Shown here piece after piece: positions 42,586 through 51,374 of a DNA stretch of 64,000 nt. The notes below the pieces were generated by a model. The model searched no databases. It saw nothing but the letters and a program-made list of their open reading frames with translations, and had not been told where the DNA came from. The stretch spans positions 1 to 64,000 of the forward strand of contig CAUDEL010000009.1 in NCBI GenBank assembly GCA_958448555.1, written 5' to 3'. The DNA is from Limiplasma sp958448555 (GTDB taxonomy: Bacteria; Bacillota; Clostridia; Christensenellales; Aristaeellaceae). The position numbers and the translations under genes were made by a program. Numbering within the stretch: position 1 is the stretch's first letter; the number at the start of each line of letters is the position of its first letter.

Positions 42586-43284
42586 ATGGTCTTTTCCCCC
42601 TGGCATCATGCCGTGATGTTCGGGCTGCTGGCCAAGGGCATCTGCGATCATTTTGGCGAGGCGGCCGACGGCCTCCTGCTCTCGGCCGTGGAGGCCTACG
42701 GGCAGGAGCGCGGGCGGCGCATGGCCGCGCGCTGCCTGCGCAGCGGCGACCCCATCGACGATATGGCCTCCTATTTCGCCTATTGCGAATGGTCCTGGCC
42801 GGGCAGCGTGAAAACCCCGCCGGATCCCGGCTGTCCCTACGTGAGCTACCGCATACTCGCCTGCCCCTGGCACAGCGCCTGGAAGGAGAGCGGCCTGGCT
42901 GAATACGGCTATTTTTACTGCCGGTGCGTGGACCAGGCCATTCTTCGCGGGTTTAACCCGGCGCTCAGGCTCTCCCTTCCCACCTGTCTGACCCGCAACG
43001 AGCGGCAGGGCTGCGCTTTCCATTGGGAGAGCGCCGAAAACACCCCGGCGCTTTTTGATCGCCATCGGCGCCTTGAAAAGCGGCTGGGAGGTTCACAGGT
43101 GAAGGATTTTTGCTATCACACCGCGCATCTCTACAGCACGATCCTGCGCTGCGCGCGGGAGCTCGACCCCGCCGCGGCCTCGGCCGCCGAGGCGGACGCC
43201 GCGGACGCCTTTGCCGAGCGCTATGGCCCGGAGGCGCTCCGCCTTGTCCGGCAGGCCGCCCGGCAGGATTTTACGGTCGTCTAA
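42586..43284 (+). CDS. L-2-amino-thiazoline-4-carboxylate hydrolase-like protein
   Basis: A 232-residue protein of the ATC hydrolase family: CPWHSAWKESGLAEYG, YFYCRCVDQAILRGFNP, and LTRNERQGCAFHW with conserved Cys, His and Glu residues. The founding activity opens an L-2-aminothiazoline ring, but Clostridial homologues are mostly uncharacterised. The start at 42586 is set by GGAGG 7 bp upstream; other starts in the cluster TTG/ATG/ATG are less well spaced. It is followed by a Crp/Fnr gene. Confidence 0.82.
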   Translation: MVFSPWHHAVMFGLLAKGICDHFGEAADGLLLSAVEAYGQERGRRMAARCLRSGDPIDDMASYFAYCEWSWPGSVKTPPDPGCPYVSYRILACPWHSAWKESGLAEYGYFYCRCVDQAILRGFNPALRLSLPTCLTRNERQGCAFHWESAENTPALFDRHRRLEKRLGGSQVKDFCYHTAHLYSTILRCARELDPAAASAAEADAADAFAERYGPEALRLVRQAARQDFTVV

Positions 43285-43330
43285 TCATGCGCCTTCCGCT
43301 GCGGCGGAAGGCGAAAAAGGGTGTCGTCAT

Positions 43331-44008
43331 ATGGCAGGAAGCAACGATCACGCCGGTGTCAGCTACTTTTTCAAGGGGGATTTTCTACCCTACCGCAGGG
43401 TGTTTGAAATGCGCTGTCCTCCCCCGATGAAGTTGCACAAGGGCATGTGCGTATCCAAAAGCGGCGAGGCGCGCGACTGGATGTACTACCTCTGCCGCGG
43501 CACGCTCAGGGTCTACGCGGGCAACTGCGAGGGCAACGAGCGGACCGTGGCCATTCTCGGCGAGGACAGCCTGGCCGGGCTGGACTGCTTTCTGCCGGGG
43601 GAAGCGTCCATCATGAACATCTCGTGCATGACGGACTGCTGGCTGATGCCGCTGCAAAACACGGCGGTGGAGGACATGGTCCGCAAGGACCCCGACTTTG
43701 CCGCAACGCTGACGCGCTACTACTGCAGGGTCCTGCGCCAGCTCTGCTTCGACGCGGCCAACCAGAGCCTCAACAGCGTCTTTCTGCGTCTGGCCAACTT
43801 TCTCCTGACCAACTGGACCCTGGAGGACAACCGCGTGCGGCTGAGCCAGCAGGAGCTGGCCTACGCCATAAACAGCTCGCGGGCGAGCATCTCCCGTGCC
43901 TGCCGGCTGATGAAGCAGGAGGGAATCATCGCCACCGAGGGCATCGGCTTTCGCATCCTGGACCCCGCCCGGCTCAGGGAGCTGTGCATGGCCTGCGAAA
44001 CGACATGA
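43331..44008 (+). CDS. Crp/Fnr-family transcriptional regulator
   Basis: A 225-residue protein: a cyclic-nucleotide-binding-like beta barrel at residues about 25-120 (WMYYLCRGTLRVYAGN, TVAILGEDSLAGLDCFLPGE), a dimer helix, and a C-terminal winged HTH (VRLSQQELAYAINSSRASISRACRLM). It lacks the Fnr N-terminal Cys cluster. It is the last gene of the importer/fbp direction and could regulate this region or the divergent eut operon; the eut spacer palindrome is a candidate site, untested. Confidence 0.88.
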   Translation: MAGSNDHAGVSYFFKGDFLPYRRVFEMRCPPPMKLHKGMCVSKSGEARDWMYYLCRGTLRVYAGNCEGNERTVAILGEDSLAGLDCFLPGEASIMNISCMTDCWLMPLQNTAVEDMVRKDPDFAATLTRYYCRVLRQLCFDAANQSLNSVFLRLANFLLTNWTLEDNRVRLSQQELAYAINSSRASISRACRLMKQEGIIATEGIGFRILDPARLRELCMACETT

Positions 44009-44011
44009 CAA

Positions 44012-44225
44012 ACGCCCCGGCGTAAAGCCGGGGCGTCAGGCTGCTGACAAAGTGCGGGGTGCAGGGGGATCATCCCCCTGCCGGGGTTTGGGGCAGAGCC
44101 CCAAAGCCTTATGCCGCAGCATTTTCCCTGAGCGTTGCGAGCGCCCGAAGGGCGCAAGAAACGCAGTTTTCCCCAAAAGCAGGGGTTTTTCAACGGTCTG
44201 ACGCCCCGGCGTAAAGCCGGGGCGT
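44012..44225. repeat. hairpin cassette B flanked by duplicated terminator
   Basis: Identical 25-bp hairpins (ACGCCCCGGC-GTAAA-GCCGGGGCGT) at 44012-44036 and 44201-44225 bracket 164 bp. The interior begins CAGGCTGCTGACAAA and ends CAACGGTCTG, an imperfect terminal inverted repeat like that of cassette A. It contains further stems, for example GCAGGGGGAT/ATCCCCCTGC and GGGGC/GCCCC. It lies between the convergent Crp/Fnr and flavoenzyme genes, one terminator copy next to each stop codon. The sequence differs from cassette A but the architecture is the same. Confidence 0.85.
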
Positions 44226-44232
44226 TCAGTTC

Positions 44233-46170
44233 TCAGACCTTCAGGCCTGCCTTGTAACCGCTGTGGATCGCATCGTAGATCTTGCCGGGCGTCTGACTGT
44301 CGCCGACGTTGAACACGCGCACGCCCTTGTCCAGAAGCTGATCGTAAAGCCCGTTCAAGGGCTTCATACCCGTGGCCACAAAGACGTGGTCCGCCGCCAC
44401 GGTCTGCCGGCGTCCGCCCGCCTCGACCACGACGCCCTGATCGCCAATCTCGATCACACGGGAGGAGGTATAAACCCTGATGCCCTTCTCCCTGATCTTG
44501 TCGGTGTAAACGATGTGGTCGCAGTCGCTGCAGCCGTTCATGATCTGGGGCAGCATCTCGATGATGGTGACATGGTTGCCCTCGGTCAGGCTGAACTGGA
44601 TGGCGGTTTCCACGCCGATCAGGCCGCCGCCGATGACCACGATCTCGCCGGTGGGACGGATGCCGTCGGGCCTGAGGGCATCGACGGCGATGCTGACCTC
44701 GGGCCGGTCCGCGCCGGGCACGGGCAGGCCGGCGGGCTTTGTGCCGGCGGCAACGATCACCGCGTCGAAGCCCTCAAGGTCCGCCAGCGTCGCCTCCTTC
44801 TCCACGACCTTCACGCCGTGCTTGTTGACCTGGGTGACGAGGTATTTGAGCGCGTCGCGGATGTCGGCCTTGAATTCGGGGAAGGACGCCTCATGCAGAT
44901 AGCCGCCCAGCGACCGTTTTTCAAAGACGGTGACCTCATGTCCGCGAAGCGCCGCGGTATCGGCGGCCTTCAGGCCGGCGGGACCGCCGCCCACCACGGC
45001 GACCTTCCCGGGGCTTTGGGCGGGACGGATGGCCAGCGCGTCCTCAAAGCCCAGCGTGGGGTTCATGGTGCAGTTGATGGACTTGCCCAGGTGGTTGCCG
45101 CGATCCAGACAGCCCTCGTTGCAGCGGATGCAGGGCGAGATGTCCTCGGCATGGCCCTCCATGGCTTTTTTGGCCCAGTAGGGGTCCGCCAGCAGGGGAC
45201 GGCCCATGCTGATGAAGTCCGCCTTGCCGCTGGCGAGGATCTCCTCGGCATAATCCGGCTGGGTGATGGAGCCCGTGGCAAAGACCGGGATGCCGACTTC
45301 CTTCTTGATCGCCTCGGCCGCCCAGACGTTGTGGCCGCGGGAGAGCTGCATGGGCGTGACCTGATGGATCATCTGATGGTGGTCGCCGCCGCTGACGTCG
45401 ATGGCCGCGCAGCCCAATTCCTCCAGGCGCCTGGCGTAGTAGATCGTGTCCTCAATGGTCATTCCGCCCGGCTCGTAGTCGGTGCCGCTCAGGCGCACGA
45501 TGATGGGGAAATCCTCTCCCACGTATTCCTTGCAGCGCTTGAACACCTGCTCCAGGAAGCGGAAGCGGTTCTCCCGGCTGCCGCCGTACCAGTCGCGGCG
45601 CTGGTTGGTGAAGGGCGAGAGGAAATTGGTGATGAGATAACCGTGCGCGCCGTGGATCTCCACGACCTGGAAGCCGGCGGTCTTGGCGCGCCACGCGGCC
45701 TTGCCGAAGTCCTCCACGAGCTGGTCGATCTCCTCGATGGTCAATTCCTCGGGAATGGCGGCCTTGCCGTAGCGCTCGTACATCAGCGGCCAGGGGTTGG
45801 GCGATGCGGACTTCATCGGCGGGCCGAGGAAGCGCTGGCGGCCGCAGTGCTCGATCTGGATGCAGGGCACGCAGTCCAGGTTCTTGATGGTGTCCGCCAG
45901 CCAGCCCAGACCCACGATGTACTCGTCGTCACAGATGCCAAGCTGGTTGGAGGCGGACTTGCTGCACTTGCGGTCCACATAGGCGTATTCCACGATAATC
46001 ATGCCCACCTCGCCCCGCGCCAGGTCCTCGTAGCAGCGGACCAGGCGGGAGGAGACGGTCCCGTCCATGTGGCTCAGGCCCGTGGTCTGAGGCGCCTTGC
46101 AGATGCGGTTCTTGATGACCACATTGCCGATTTTGCAGGGGCTGAAAAGCGTCGGATAATACTTGTTCAT
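44233..46170 (-). CDS. 2-enoate reductase / old-yellow-enzyme family flavoprotein
   Basis: A 645-residue, three-part NADH:flavin oxidoreductase (FadH, BaiCD, 2-enoate reductase class). The N-terminal FMN barrel (1-360) has the HGAHGYLITNFLSPFTNQRRD motif. A [4Fe-4S] cluster lies at CIRCNEGCLDRG...C. FAD and NAD domains follow (VAVVGGGPAGLKAAD; GEIVVIGGGLIGVETA). Substrates in the family are enoates, dienoyl-CoA or bile-acid intermediates; which one cannot be told. The start at 46170 follows GGAAGGAG. Confidence 0.9.
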   Translation of the reverse strand: MNKYYPTLFSPCKIGNVVIKNRICKAPQTTGLSHMDGTVSSRLVRCYEDLARGEVGMIIVEYAYVDRKCSKSASNQLGICDDEYIVGLGWLADTIKNLDCVPCIQIEHCGRQRFLGPPMKSASPNPWPLMYERYGKAAIPEELTIEEIDQLVEDFGKAAWRAKTAGFQVVEIHGAHGYLITNFLSPFTNQRRDWYGGSRENRFRFLEQVFKRCKEYVGEDFPIIVRLSGTDYEPGGMTIEDTIYYARRLEELGCAAIDVSGGDHHQMIHQVTPMQLSRGHNVWAAEAIKKEVGIPVFATGSITQPDYAEEILASGKADFISMGRPLLADPYWAKKAMEGHAEDISPCIRCNEGCLDRGNHLGKSINCTMNPTLGFEDALAIRPAQSPGKVAVVGGGPAGLKAADTAALRGHEVTVFEKRSLGGYLHEASFPEFKADIRDALKYLVTQVNKHGVKVVEKEATLADLEGFDAVIVAAGTKPAGLPVPGADRPEVSIAVDALRPDGIRPTGEIVVIGGGLIGVETAIQFSLTEGNHVTIIEMLPQIMNGCSDCDHIVYTDKIREKGIRVYTSSRVIEIGDQGVVVEAGGRRQTVAADHVFVATGMKPLNGLYDQLLDKGVRVFNVGDSQTPGKIYDAIHSGYKAGLKV

Positions 46171-46305
46171 TTGGAACGCTCCTTCCGAAGTACAAGATGC
46201 TGCCTCTATTATAAGCATTTCGCATCTTTACTCCGATATCGCTCAGGAACGTTTTCTTCAAAATGATTGTATCACATGATACTATTTTTATGCCCTGCCT
46301 CGCCG

Positions 46306-46334
46306 TTGTCTTCCATCACGGGATTGGGTATAAT
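46306..46334 (+). promoter_or_regulatory. promoter of gluQ
   Basis: TTGTCT (46306-46311), 17-bp spacer, TATAAT (46329-46334), 33 bp before the gluQ start. Confidence 0.65.
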
Positions 46335-46367
46335 GGGAGCGTGTTATTTTGGAAACGAGGTGGCTCC

Positions 46368-47300
46368 ATGACCGCTCCCTCCCCCGCAACCGGCCGCTTC
46401 GCGCCTACGCCAAGCGGGCGGCTGCACCTGGGCAACCTGCTGTGCGCGCTCATATCGTACCTGTCCGTCCGCCGCGCAGGCGGCCGTTTTTTGCTGCGCA
46501 TCGAGGACCTTGACGCGCCGCGCTGTCCCCGGCGTCTGGCGCTGCAGGCGGTGGAGGACCTCGCCTGGTTCGGCTTCAAATGGGACGCGCCGCCCCTGTG
46601 GCAGAGCGAACGAACAGCCATCTATCAGGAATTTCTGGAGCGCCTCGGGGAAAAGGGGCTGGTCTATCCCTGCTTCTGCACGCGTGCGCAGCTCCAGCAG
46701 GAGGCTTCGGCAGCGCCCAACCTGGGCGATACCCAGCGCGTCTATCAGGGCCGCTGCGCCCATCTTACGCAGGCGCAGGCGGCTCAGCTCTCGCTCTCAA
46801 GGCGTCCCGCCATGCGCGTGCGCGTGCCCGACGAGGACGTTTCCTTTGTGGACGGGCTGCAGGGCCTACAGCGGGAAAACCTCGCCCGGGACTGCGGGGA
46901 CTTCATCATCCGCCGTTCGGACGGGCTGTTTGGCTACCAGCTCGCCGTGGTCGTGGACGATGCGCTTTCCGGCGTGACAGAGGTTGTGCGCGGGCGCGAC
47001 ATCCTCACCGCCACCCCCCGCCAGCTCTATTTGATCCGGGAGCTCGGCTTCCCCGTCCCGCGCTACTACCATATTCCGTTGCTCACCGACGCCGCCGGGC
47101 GGCGGCTGGCCAAGCGTGACCGGGATCTGGATCTGAGCGCCCTGTCCAAACGCTATCCGCCCCGGCGGCTGATCGGCATGCTCGCGCACGCGGCGGGTCT
47201 TCTGGAGGAGGACCGTCCGGCGGAGATGGAGGAGCTGATCGCCGCCTTTGACTGGACCCGGGTCCGCCGCGCCGACATCCGCCTGCCGGACTGGCTTTAG
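46368..47300 (+). CDS. gluQ: glutamyl-Q tRNA(Asp) synthetase
   Basis: Attaches glutamate to queuosine of tRNA(Asp). The 310-residue class I synthetase core lacks the anticodon-binding domain. It has FAPTPSGRLHLGN (HIGH-like), the zinc site PCFCTRAQL...YQGRC, and a KMSKS equivalent RRLAKRDRD. The start at 46368 is favoured by family length. Its stop codon overlaps that of the convergent MATE gene by 4 bp. Confidence 0.9.
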   Translation: MTAPSPATGRFAPTPSGRLHLGNLLCALISYLSVRRAGGRFLLRIEDLDAPRCPRRLALQAVEDLAWFGFKWDAPPLWQSERTAIYQEFLERLGEKGLVYPCFCTRAQLQQEASAAPNLGDTQRVYQGRCAHLTQAQAAQLSLSRRPAMRVRVPDEDVSFVDGLQGLQRENLARDCGDFIIRRSDGLFGYQLAVVVDDALSGVTEVVRGRDILTATPRQLYLIRELGFPVPRYYHIPLLTDAAGRRLAKRDRDLDLSALSKRYPPRRLIGMLAHAAGLLEEDRPAEMEELIAAFDWTRVRRADIRLPDWL

Positions 47301-48658
47301 GCCGCCTCCCTGCGCCGCGCAAGGATGCGCCGGATGGCCAGCGCGTATACTGCGATTGATACCGCCGGACCTGCGATGTCCGACGCGGTTTCCGCATAGA
47401 ACGCCGCCCGCGCGCCAAAGAGCGACGGGAGGATGAACAGCGCCACAAAATAGACCAGCTTTCGCCAGAAAGACAAAGGCAACGAGTAGCGAACCTGGCC
47501 CAGCGCGGTGAAGCCGTCCACGATCTCGTACTGGATGCCCAGCGGCACCAGCGCCAGGCTGCACACGCGGATGGCCCGGACCGCCTCCGCCGTGATCTGC
47601 GCGTCCGTGGTGAACAGGCGTGAAAAAATGCCCCCGCAGGTCCAGGCGACCAGCGTCATCAGGCCCGTATAGGCCGCGCATAGAATGAAGATTCGCTTTT
47701 GCGCCTCCTCAACCCGCCCGGTCTTGCGCGCGCCGTAGTTGAAGCTGAGAATCGTCTGCGTGCTGCTGCTGATCCCGCCCAGGGGCATGGTGACCACCAG
47801 CATAAAGCTCTGCGCGATGGTGGCGCACGTCAGCAGCATGTCCCCCTCCGCCGGTCCACCGTAGTGCCTGAGAATCGCGTTCATGGCGATAATCATGAGG
47901 TTGTCCGCCGCGATGATGGCAAAGGGGGTAAAGCCGATGGCAAGCACCCGCCCCATCACGCGGGGATCGTAGCCCGAAAAGGTGATGCGCACGGGCGGCC
48001 TTCGGCCAAAGAGAAAGGCGAGCACGAACGCGCAGCTTCCCATCTGGGAGAGCACCGTGGCTACGGCGGCGCCCGTCACCCCCATGTCAAAGGCATAGAT
48101 AAACAGCGGGTCCAGCGCAATGTTCATCACCGCGCCCAGCACCACCGAAAACATGGCCTGCGCCGAAAAGCCCTGGGAAATGATGAACTGGCACATGCCC
48201 GCCGAAAGCAGCGCAAAGGGCGTTCCGCACAGGTAGACGGAAAAATAGGCTCCGGCAAAGGGCAGGGTCGCTTCGCTTGCGCCAAAGAGCATGAGCATGG
48301 GCTCGCGGATGGGCAGGAGCATAGCCACCAGCGCCACCGACAGCACGCAAAGCATCACAAAGCAGTTGGCGACGATCCGCCGGGCCTGGTCGACCTTGCC
48401 CTCTCCCATGCGCATGCTCATCAGAGGCGCGCCGCCCACGCCGATCAGCGAGGCGGCAGACCCTACCAGCGTGACCACCGGCCCGCATACGCCCACGCCC
48501 GCCAGCGCCAGGCCGCCCACCTGCGGAATGTGGCCGATATACATGCGATCGACGATGCTGTAGAGCACGCTGACAAACTGCGCCAGCATGCTGGGCAGCG
48601 CGATCCTCAGCACCAGCCCTCCGATGGGATCCCTCCCCAGGTCGTTTTCCCGCCGCAT
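47297..48658 (-). CDS. MATE-family efflux transporter
   Basis: A 453-residue inner-membrane protein with twelve predicted helices in two MatE repeats (PIGGLVLRIALPSMLAQFVSVLYS..; second half AIGFTPFAIIAADNLMIIA). GGAPLMSMRMGEG and PLGGISSSTQTILSFNYGA are typical of the DinF/NorM class. Likely exports drugs or metabolites using an ion gradient. The start at 48658 follows AAAGAGGGG. Confidence 0.92.
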   Translation of the reverse strand: MRRENDLGRDPIGGLVLRIALPSMLAQFVSVLYSIVDRMYIGHIPQVGGLALAGVGVCGPVVTLVGSAASLIGVGGAPLMSMRMGEGKVDQARRIVANCFVMLCVLSVALVAMLLPIREPMLMLFGASEATLPFAGAYFSVYLCGTPFALLSAGMCQFIISQGFSAQAMFSVVLGAVMNIALDPLFIYAFDMGVTGAAVATVLSQMGSCAFVLAFLFGRRPPVRITFSGYDPRVMGRVLAIGFTPFAIIAADNLMIIAMNAILRHYGGPAEGDMLLTCATIAQSFMLVVTMPLGGISSSTQTILSFNYGARKTGRVEEAQKRIFILCAAYTGLMTLVAWTCGGIFSRLFTTDAQITAEAVRAIRVCSLALVPLGIQYEIVDGFTALGQVRYSLPLSFWRKLVYFVALFILPSLFGARAAFYAETASDIAGPAVSIAVYALAIRRILARRREAA

Positions 48659-48737
48659 GTGTGCGCCCCTCTTTCCAACGCGGATTGTAGCAAGCGTGCT
48701 ATGATACCACATTTGCCACAGGAGGCGCAAGCGGTCT

Positions 48738-49223
48738 TTATCTGCCCCCGCGCACGCCCAGAATATGCAGGAATCTCCGCACGGGCTGGCGGTAGTCCGA
48801 CAGCGGCCGCATCCAGGAGTCAAGGGTGTGCGCCGCCACGTAGTGTTCCCCATCACGTACCGCGACAATCAGCGCCGTATGGCTGAACCCCGCGCCCCTG
48901 AGCGCGAGCTGCACCACGTCTCCCGGCTGCGCGCCCGCCGCATCCGTCTCGGACGCGTAGGGTCCTGCTCCCTTGTTGGCCGTCAAAAAGCGGTAGAGGT
49001 ATTCCACCCCTGTCCAGGAGGGGGTGCGGTCGTTCCCTGTACGATAGTACCAGCCATAGACCGGCGTTGGGTTCATCACCCCGCTTCCCGCGTAAAGGCA
49101 TTGGGATACGAAGTTCGTGCAGTCCCCTCCCAGCCCGTGAAAATCCAAGTAAATCGGATTTCTCGCCATGGCCCAGCGTCTGGCGTAGGCCACGGCTGCC
49201 GCGTCGTCATAGCCGTTTCGCAT
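48738..49223 (-). CDS. Amidase_6-type putative cell-wall amidase
   Basis: A 161-residue single-domain protein: YDDAAAVAYARRWAMARNPIY, then GDCTNFVSQCLYAGSGVM with the probable catalytic Cys, and FSHTALIVAV with the His. This is the pattern of the Amidase_6 family of Firmicutes. No signal peptide is present. It lies upstream of the MATE gene but with an 80-bp gap. The substrate is unknown. Confidence 0.8.
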   Translation of the reverse strand: MRNGYDDAAAVAYARRWAMARNPIYLDFHGLGGDCTNFVSQCLYAGSGVMNPTPVYGWYYRTGNDRTPSWTGVEYLYRFLTANKGAGPYASETDAAGAQPGDVVQLALRGAGFSHTALIVAVRDGEHYVAAHTLDSWMRPLSDYRQPVRRFLHILGVRGGR

Positions 49224-49382
49224 GCTCGATCCCCCCTCGCGCCATCCTATGCGCGGGCGCCACGCGGCGTCCCGGAGAATTCAGTACAAAGGAAATGCTT
49301 TCCACCGTACGGATGATATGTTATGATATGTTTACACGACCCGAAGCGATTGAAAAAAACGAGGAAAGCAGCGTGCATTGCG

Positions 49383-50825
49383 ATGGCATATTACAAAACA
49401 TTCTCGCAGCGTCTTGACCAACTGCTCAAAGACCACCGTCTCACGGCCAGCGCACTGGGGGCGCGCATCGGCTCCCGCACGGACCTTCGCCGGGCGCTGG
49501 CCGGCGAGCTGAGCGAGGCCAAGCGCTCCGACCTGTATGCGAGGCTGTGTGAAAGCGGGCTTTTTTCCGGGGAGGAATGTGAGGATCTGCGGTTGAGCCT
49601 CGAGGTCAGCCGGGTGGGTCTGAGCGAATATACCAGCCGCCGGTCCATTGATCTGCTTCTTTCGGAGCCGCAGGCCGCTGAGCACGAGGTCTGTCTTCTC
49701 AGCGGCGGTCCACCGCTGCAGCGCCGTCTGGAACCGCTGCTCAGTGCCGACGAGATCAGCATCCTCTGCTTTAACACCATCTATCCCTCTCTGATTTCCG
49801 CCCTGCAACCCTTTTTCGCCGACCCCGACCGCAGGCTTCATATGCGCCACTACCTCCAGTCGGACGTTCATGGCCTCAACGCGGCGGAATTCATCGCCTG
49901 CGTCTCCCCCGTCCTTTTTGACCGGCGCTATTCCCCCTATCTCTTTCCCTCCTGGACCCTCACCGGCCAGCAGCCTGCCCTCAATGGCAGCATGCTCATT
50001 TTGAGCGCACGCTTCGGCCATCACGTGCAGGAGCAGTTTTACATCATCAGCAGCGCCACGACGGCCTATGAGCTTCCCAACGCCAGCGCCGCCGGCATCT
50101 ATCCCTTCTTCTGCCGTATTATCGACGATCTTTCGTCCAAGCCCATTCCCCTCATGGCCTTTGAGCAGTCCCGCTCGGACTATGCCTCCTTCATCATGTC
50201 CTGCCTCAGCCGCGAGCTCAACCGCGCCACCTTCTCCTACGGCTCGGATCTAAGCCTCCTGCAGGTGCCTACGGCCATTGCGGCGGAGGCGCTCAGAGAC
50301 AGCGTGTTTCTCGCCCCCGGGACGGCCGAACAGCTGATCCGGCGCGTTGGGCCGCTGCACGAGCAGCGCTTTCAAAATTTTTATACCAAGAAAAAGCCCA
50401 CCGTCATCACCTTGAGCCTTGAGGGTTGCAGGCGTTTTCTGGAAACCGGGAAAAGCCTCGACCACTTCATCGGCCTGCGTCCTTTCCTGCCGTCGGAGCG
50501 CCTGCGCATCTTCTCCACCATGCTCAGCTTCGCCGAGCAAAACGCCGCCTTCAGCCCCATGCTCCTAAAGGCGGATTATCGCAGCCGGTATCTCAGCGTC
50601 GCTTTTGACCGCCTGGGCGTGGCCATCTCCGAGTATGACACGGACTACAACCTCAACGCCGGCTATGATTATGTCCTTATCACCTACCCGGATTTCGTCC
50701 GCCAGTATACGAGCTTCTTCCACGAGACGGTCCTTAGGGAGCGCTGCTATTCGCGGCAGGAAAGCCTGCGCCTCCTTCACGAGCTCTATGCCGGCTATGA
50801 AAGGAAATTCTCGGAAAGCGTCTGA
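49383..50825 (+). CDS. large HTH-containing regulator of unknown class
   Basis: A 480-residue protein. The N-terminal part (about 5-45: FSQRLDQLLKDHRLTASALGARIG) is a degenerate XRE-like HTH. The remaining 400 residues are mixed alpha/beta without a recognised domain. The layout resembles the regulator at 9759, though I see no strong identity. The start is uncertain: ATG 49383 has GAGGAAAG 14 bp upstream. It is monocistronic with its own terminator. Confidence 0.65.
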   Translation: MAYYKTFSQRLDQLLKDHRLTASALGARIGSRTDLRRALAGELSEAKRSDLYARLCESGLFSGEECEDLRLSLEVSRVGLSEYTSRRSIDLLLSEPQAAEHEVCLLSGGPPLQRRLEPLLSADEISILCFNTIYPSLISALQPFFADPDRRLHMRHYLQSDVHGLNAAEFIACVSPVLFDRRYSPYLFPSWTLTGQQPALNGSMLILSARFGHHVQEQFYIISSATTAYELPNASAAGIYPFFCRIIDDLSSKPIPLMAFEQSRSDYASFIMSCLSRELNRATFSYGSDLSLLQVPTAIAAEALRDSVFLAPGTAEQLIRRVGPLHEQRFQNFYTKKKPTVITLSLEGCRRFLETGKSLDHFIGLRPFLPSERLRIFSTMLSFAEQNAAFSPMLLKADYRSRYLSVAFDRLGVAISEYDTDYNLNAGYDYVLITYPDFVRQYTSFFHETVLRERCYSRQESLRLLHELYAGYERKFSESV

Positions 50826-50867
50826 AAGCGGTTTGCGCCGGGCAAGCGGTGAAAACCGCTTTTTTTG
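50826..50867 (+). terminator. rho-independent terminator
   Basis: AAGCGGTTT / AAACCGCTT stem followed by a run of seven T, directly after the HTH gene. Confidence 0.85.
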
Positions 50868-50912
50868 TCCCGCAGCACCTGCGCATCAGGCGCTTTTCAT
50901 GACCTGTTTCGC

Positions 50913-50941
50913 TTTACATCCGGCTTTGGGAATGATACAAT
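50913..50941 (+). promoter_or_regulatory. promoter of ridA-nfnAB operon
   Basis: TTTACA (50913-50918), 17-bp spacer, TACAAT (50936-50941), 37 bp before the start. A short palindrome GTTGT-AA-ACAAC follows near 50948-50959, at the expected transcription start. Confidence 0.7.
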
Positions 50942-50978
50942 CTTTTTGTTGTAAACAACGGGAAAGGAGCCCTTTCTG

Positions 50979-51374
50979 ATGAGCAAAGCCATCGTCCATA
51001 CCCCATCCGCCCCCGCGGCCATCGGGCCCTACTCGCAGGCCGTGCGCTACGGAAGGCTGCTGTTTGCCTCCGGCCAGTTGGGGCTCAACCCCGCCACCGG
51101 CACGCTCGCCCAGGGCGTGGAGGCGCAGGCGGAGCAGGCCCTGCGCAACCTGGGCGCCATTTTGCAAGCGGCGGGCCTGGGTTACGCCGACATCGTCAAA
51201 ACCACGGTTTTTCTTTCCGATCTGGGGGACTTTGCCGCCGTCAATTCGGTCTATCAGCGTTTTTTCACCGATGATCCGCCGGCGCGCAGCTGCGTGCAGG
51301 TCGCCGCGCTGCCCAAGGGCGGGCTGGTGGAGATCGAATGTATCGCCATGGGAGGGAATGAAGAACATGTTTGA
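50979..51374 (+). CDS. RidA-family enamine/imine deaminase
   Basis: Removes reactive enamine/imine intermediates from PLP enzymes. The 131-residue protein has the full YjgF/RidA pattern: APAAIGPYSQAV, LLFASGQLGLNP, and near the C-terminus PARSCVQVAALPKGGLVEIECIA with the conserved Arg and Glu. The start follows GGAAAGGAG. It overlaps nfnA by 8 bp. Confidence 0.93.
   Translation: MSKAIVHTPSAPAAIGPYSQAVRYGRLLFASGQLGLNPATGTLAQGVEAQAEQALRNLGAILQAAGLGYADIVKTTVFLSDLGDFAAVNSVYQRFFTDDPPARSCVQVAALPKGGLVEIECIAMGGNEEHV

Noticed and set aside
44263..46266. 667-codon plus-strand frame opposite the flavoenzyme
   Set aside because: The minus strand has complete FMN, Fe-S and nucleotide-binding motifs; the plus frame is a shadow.
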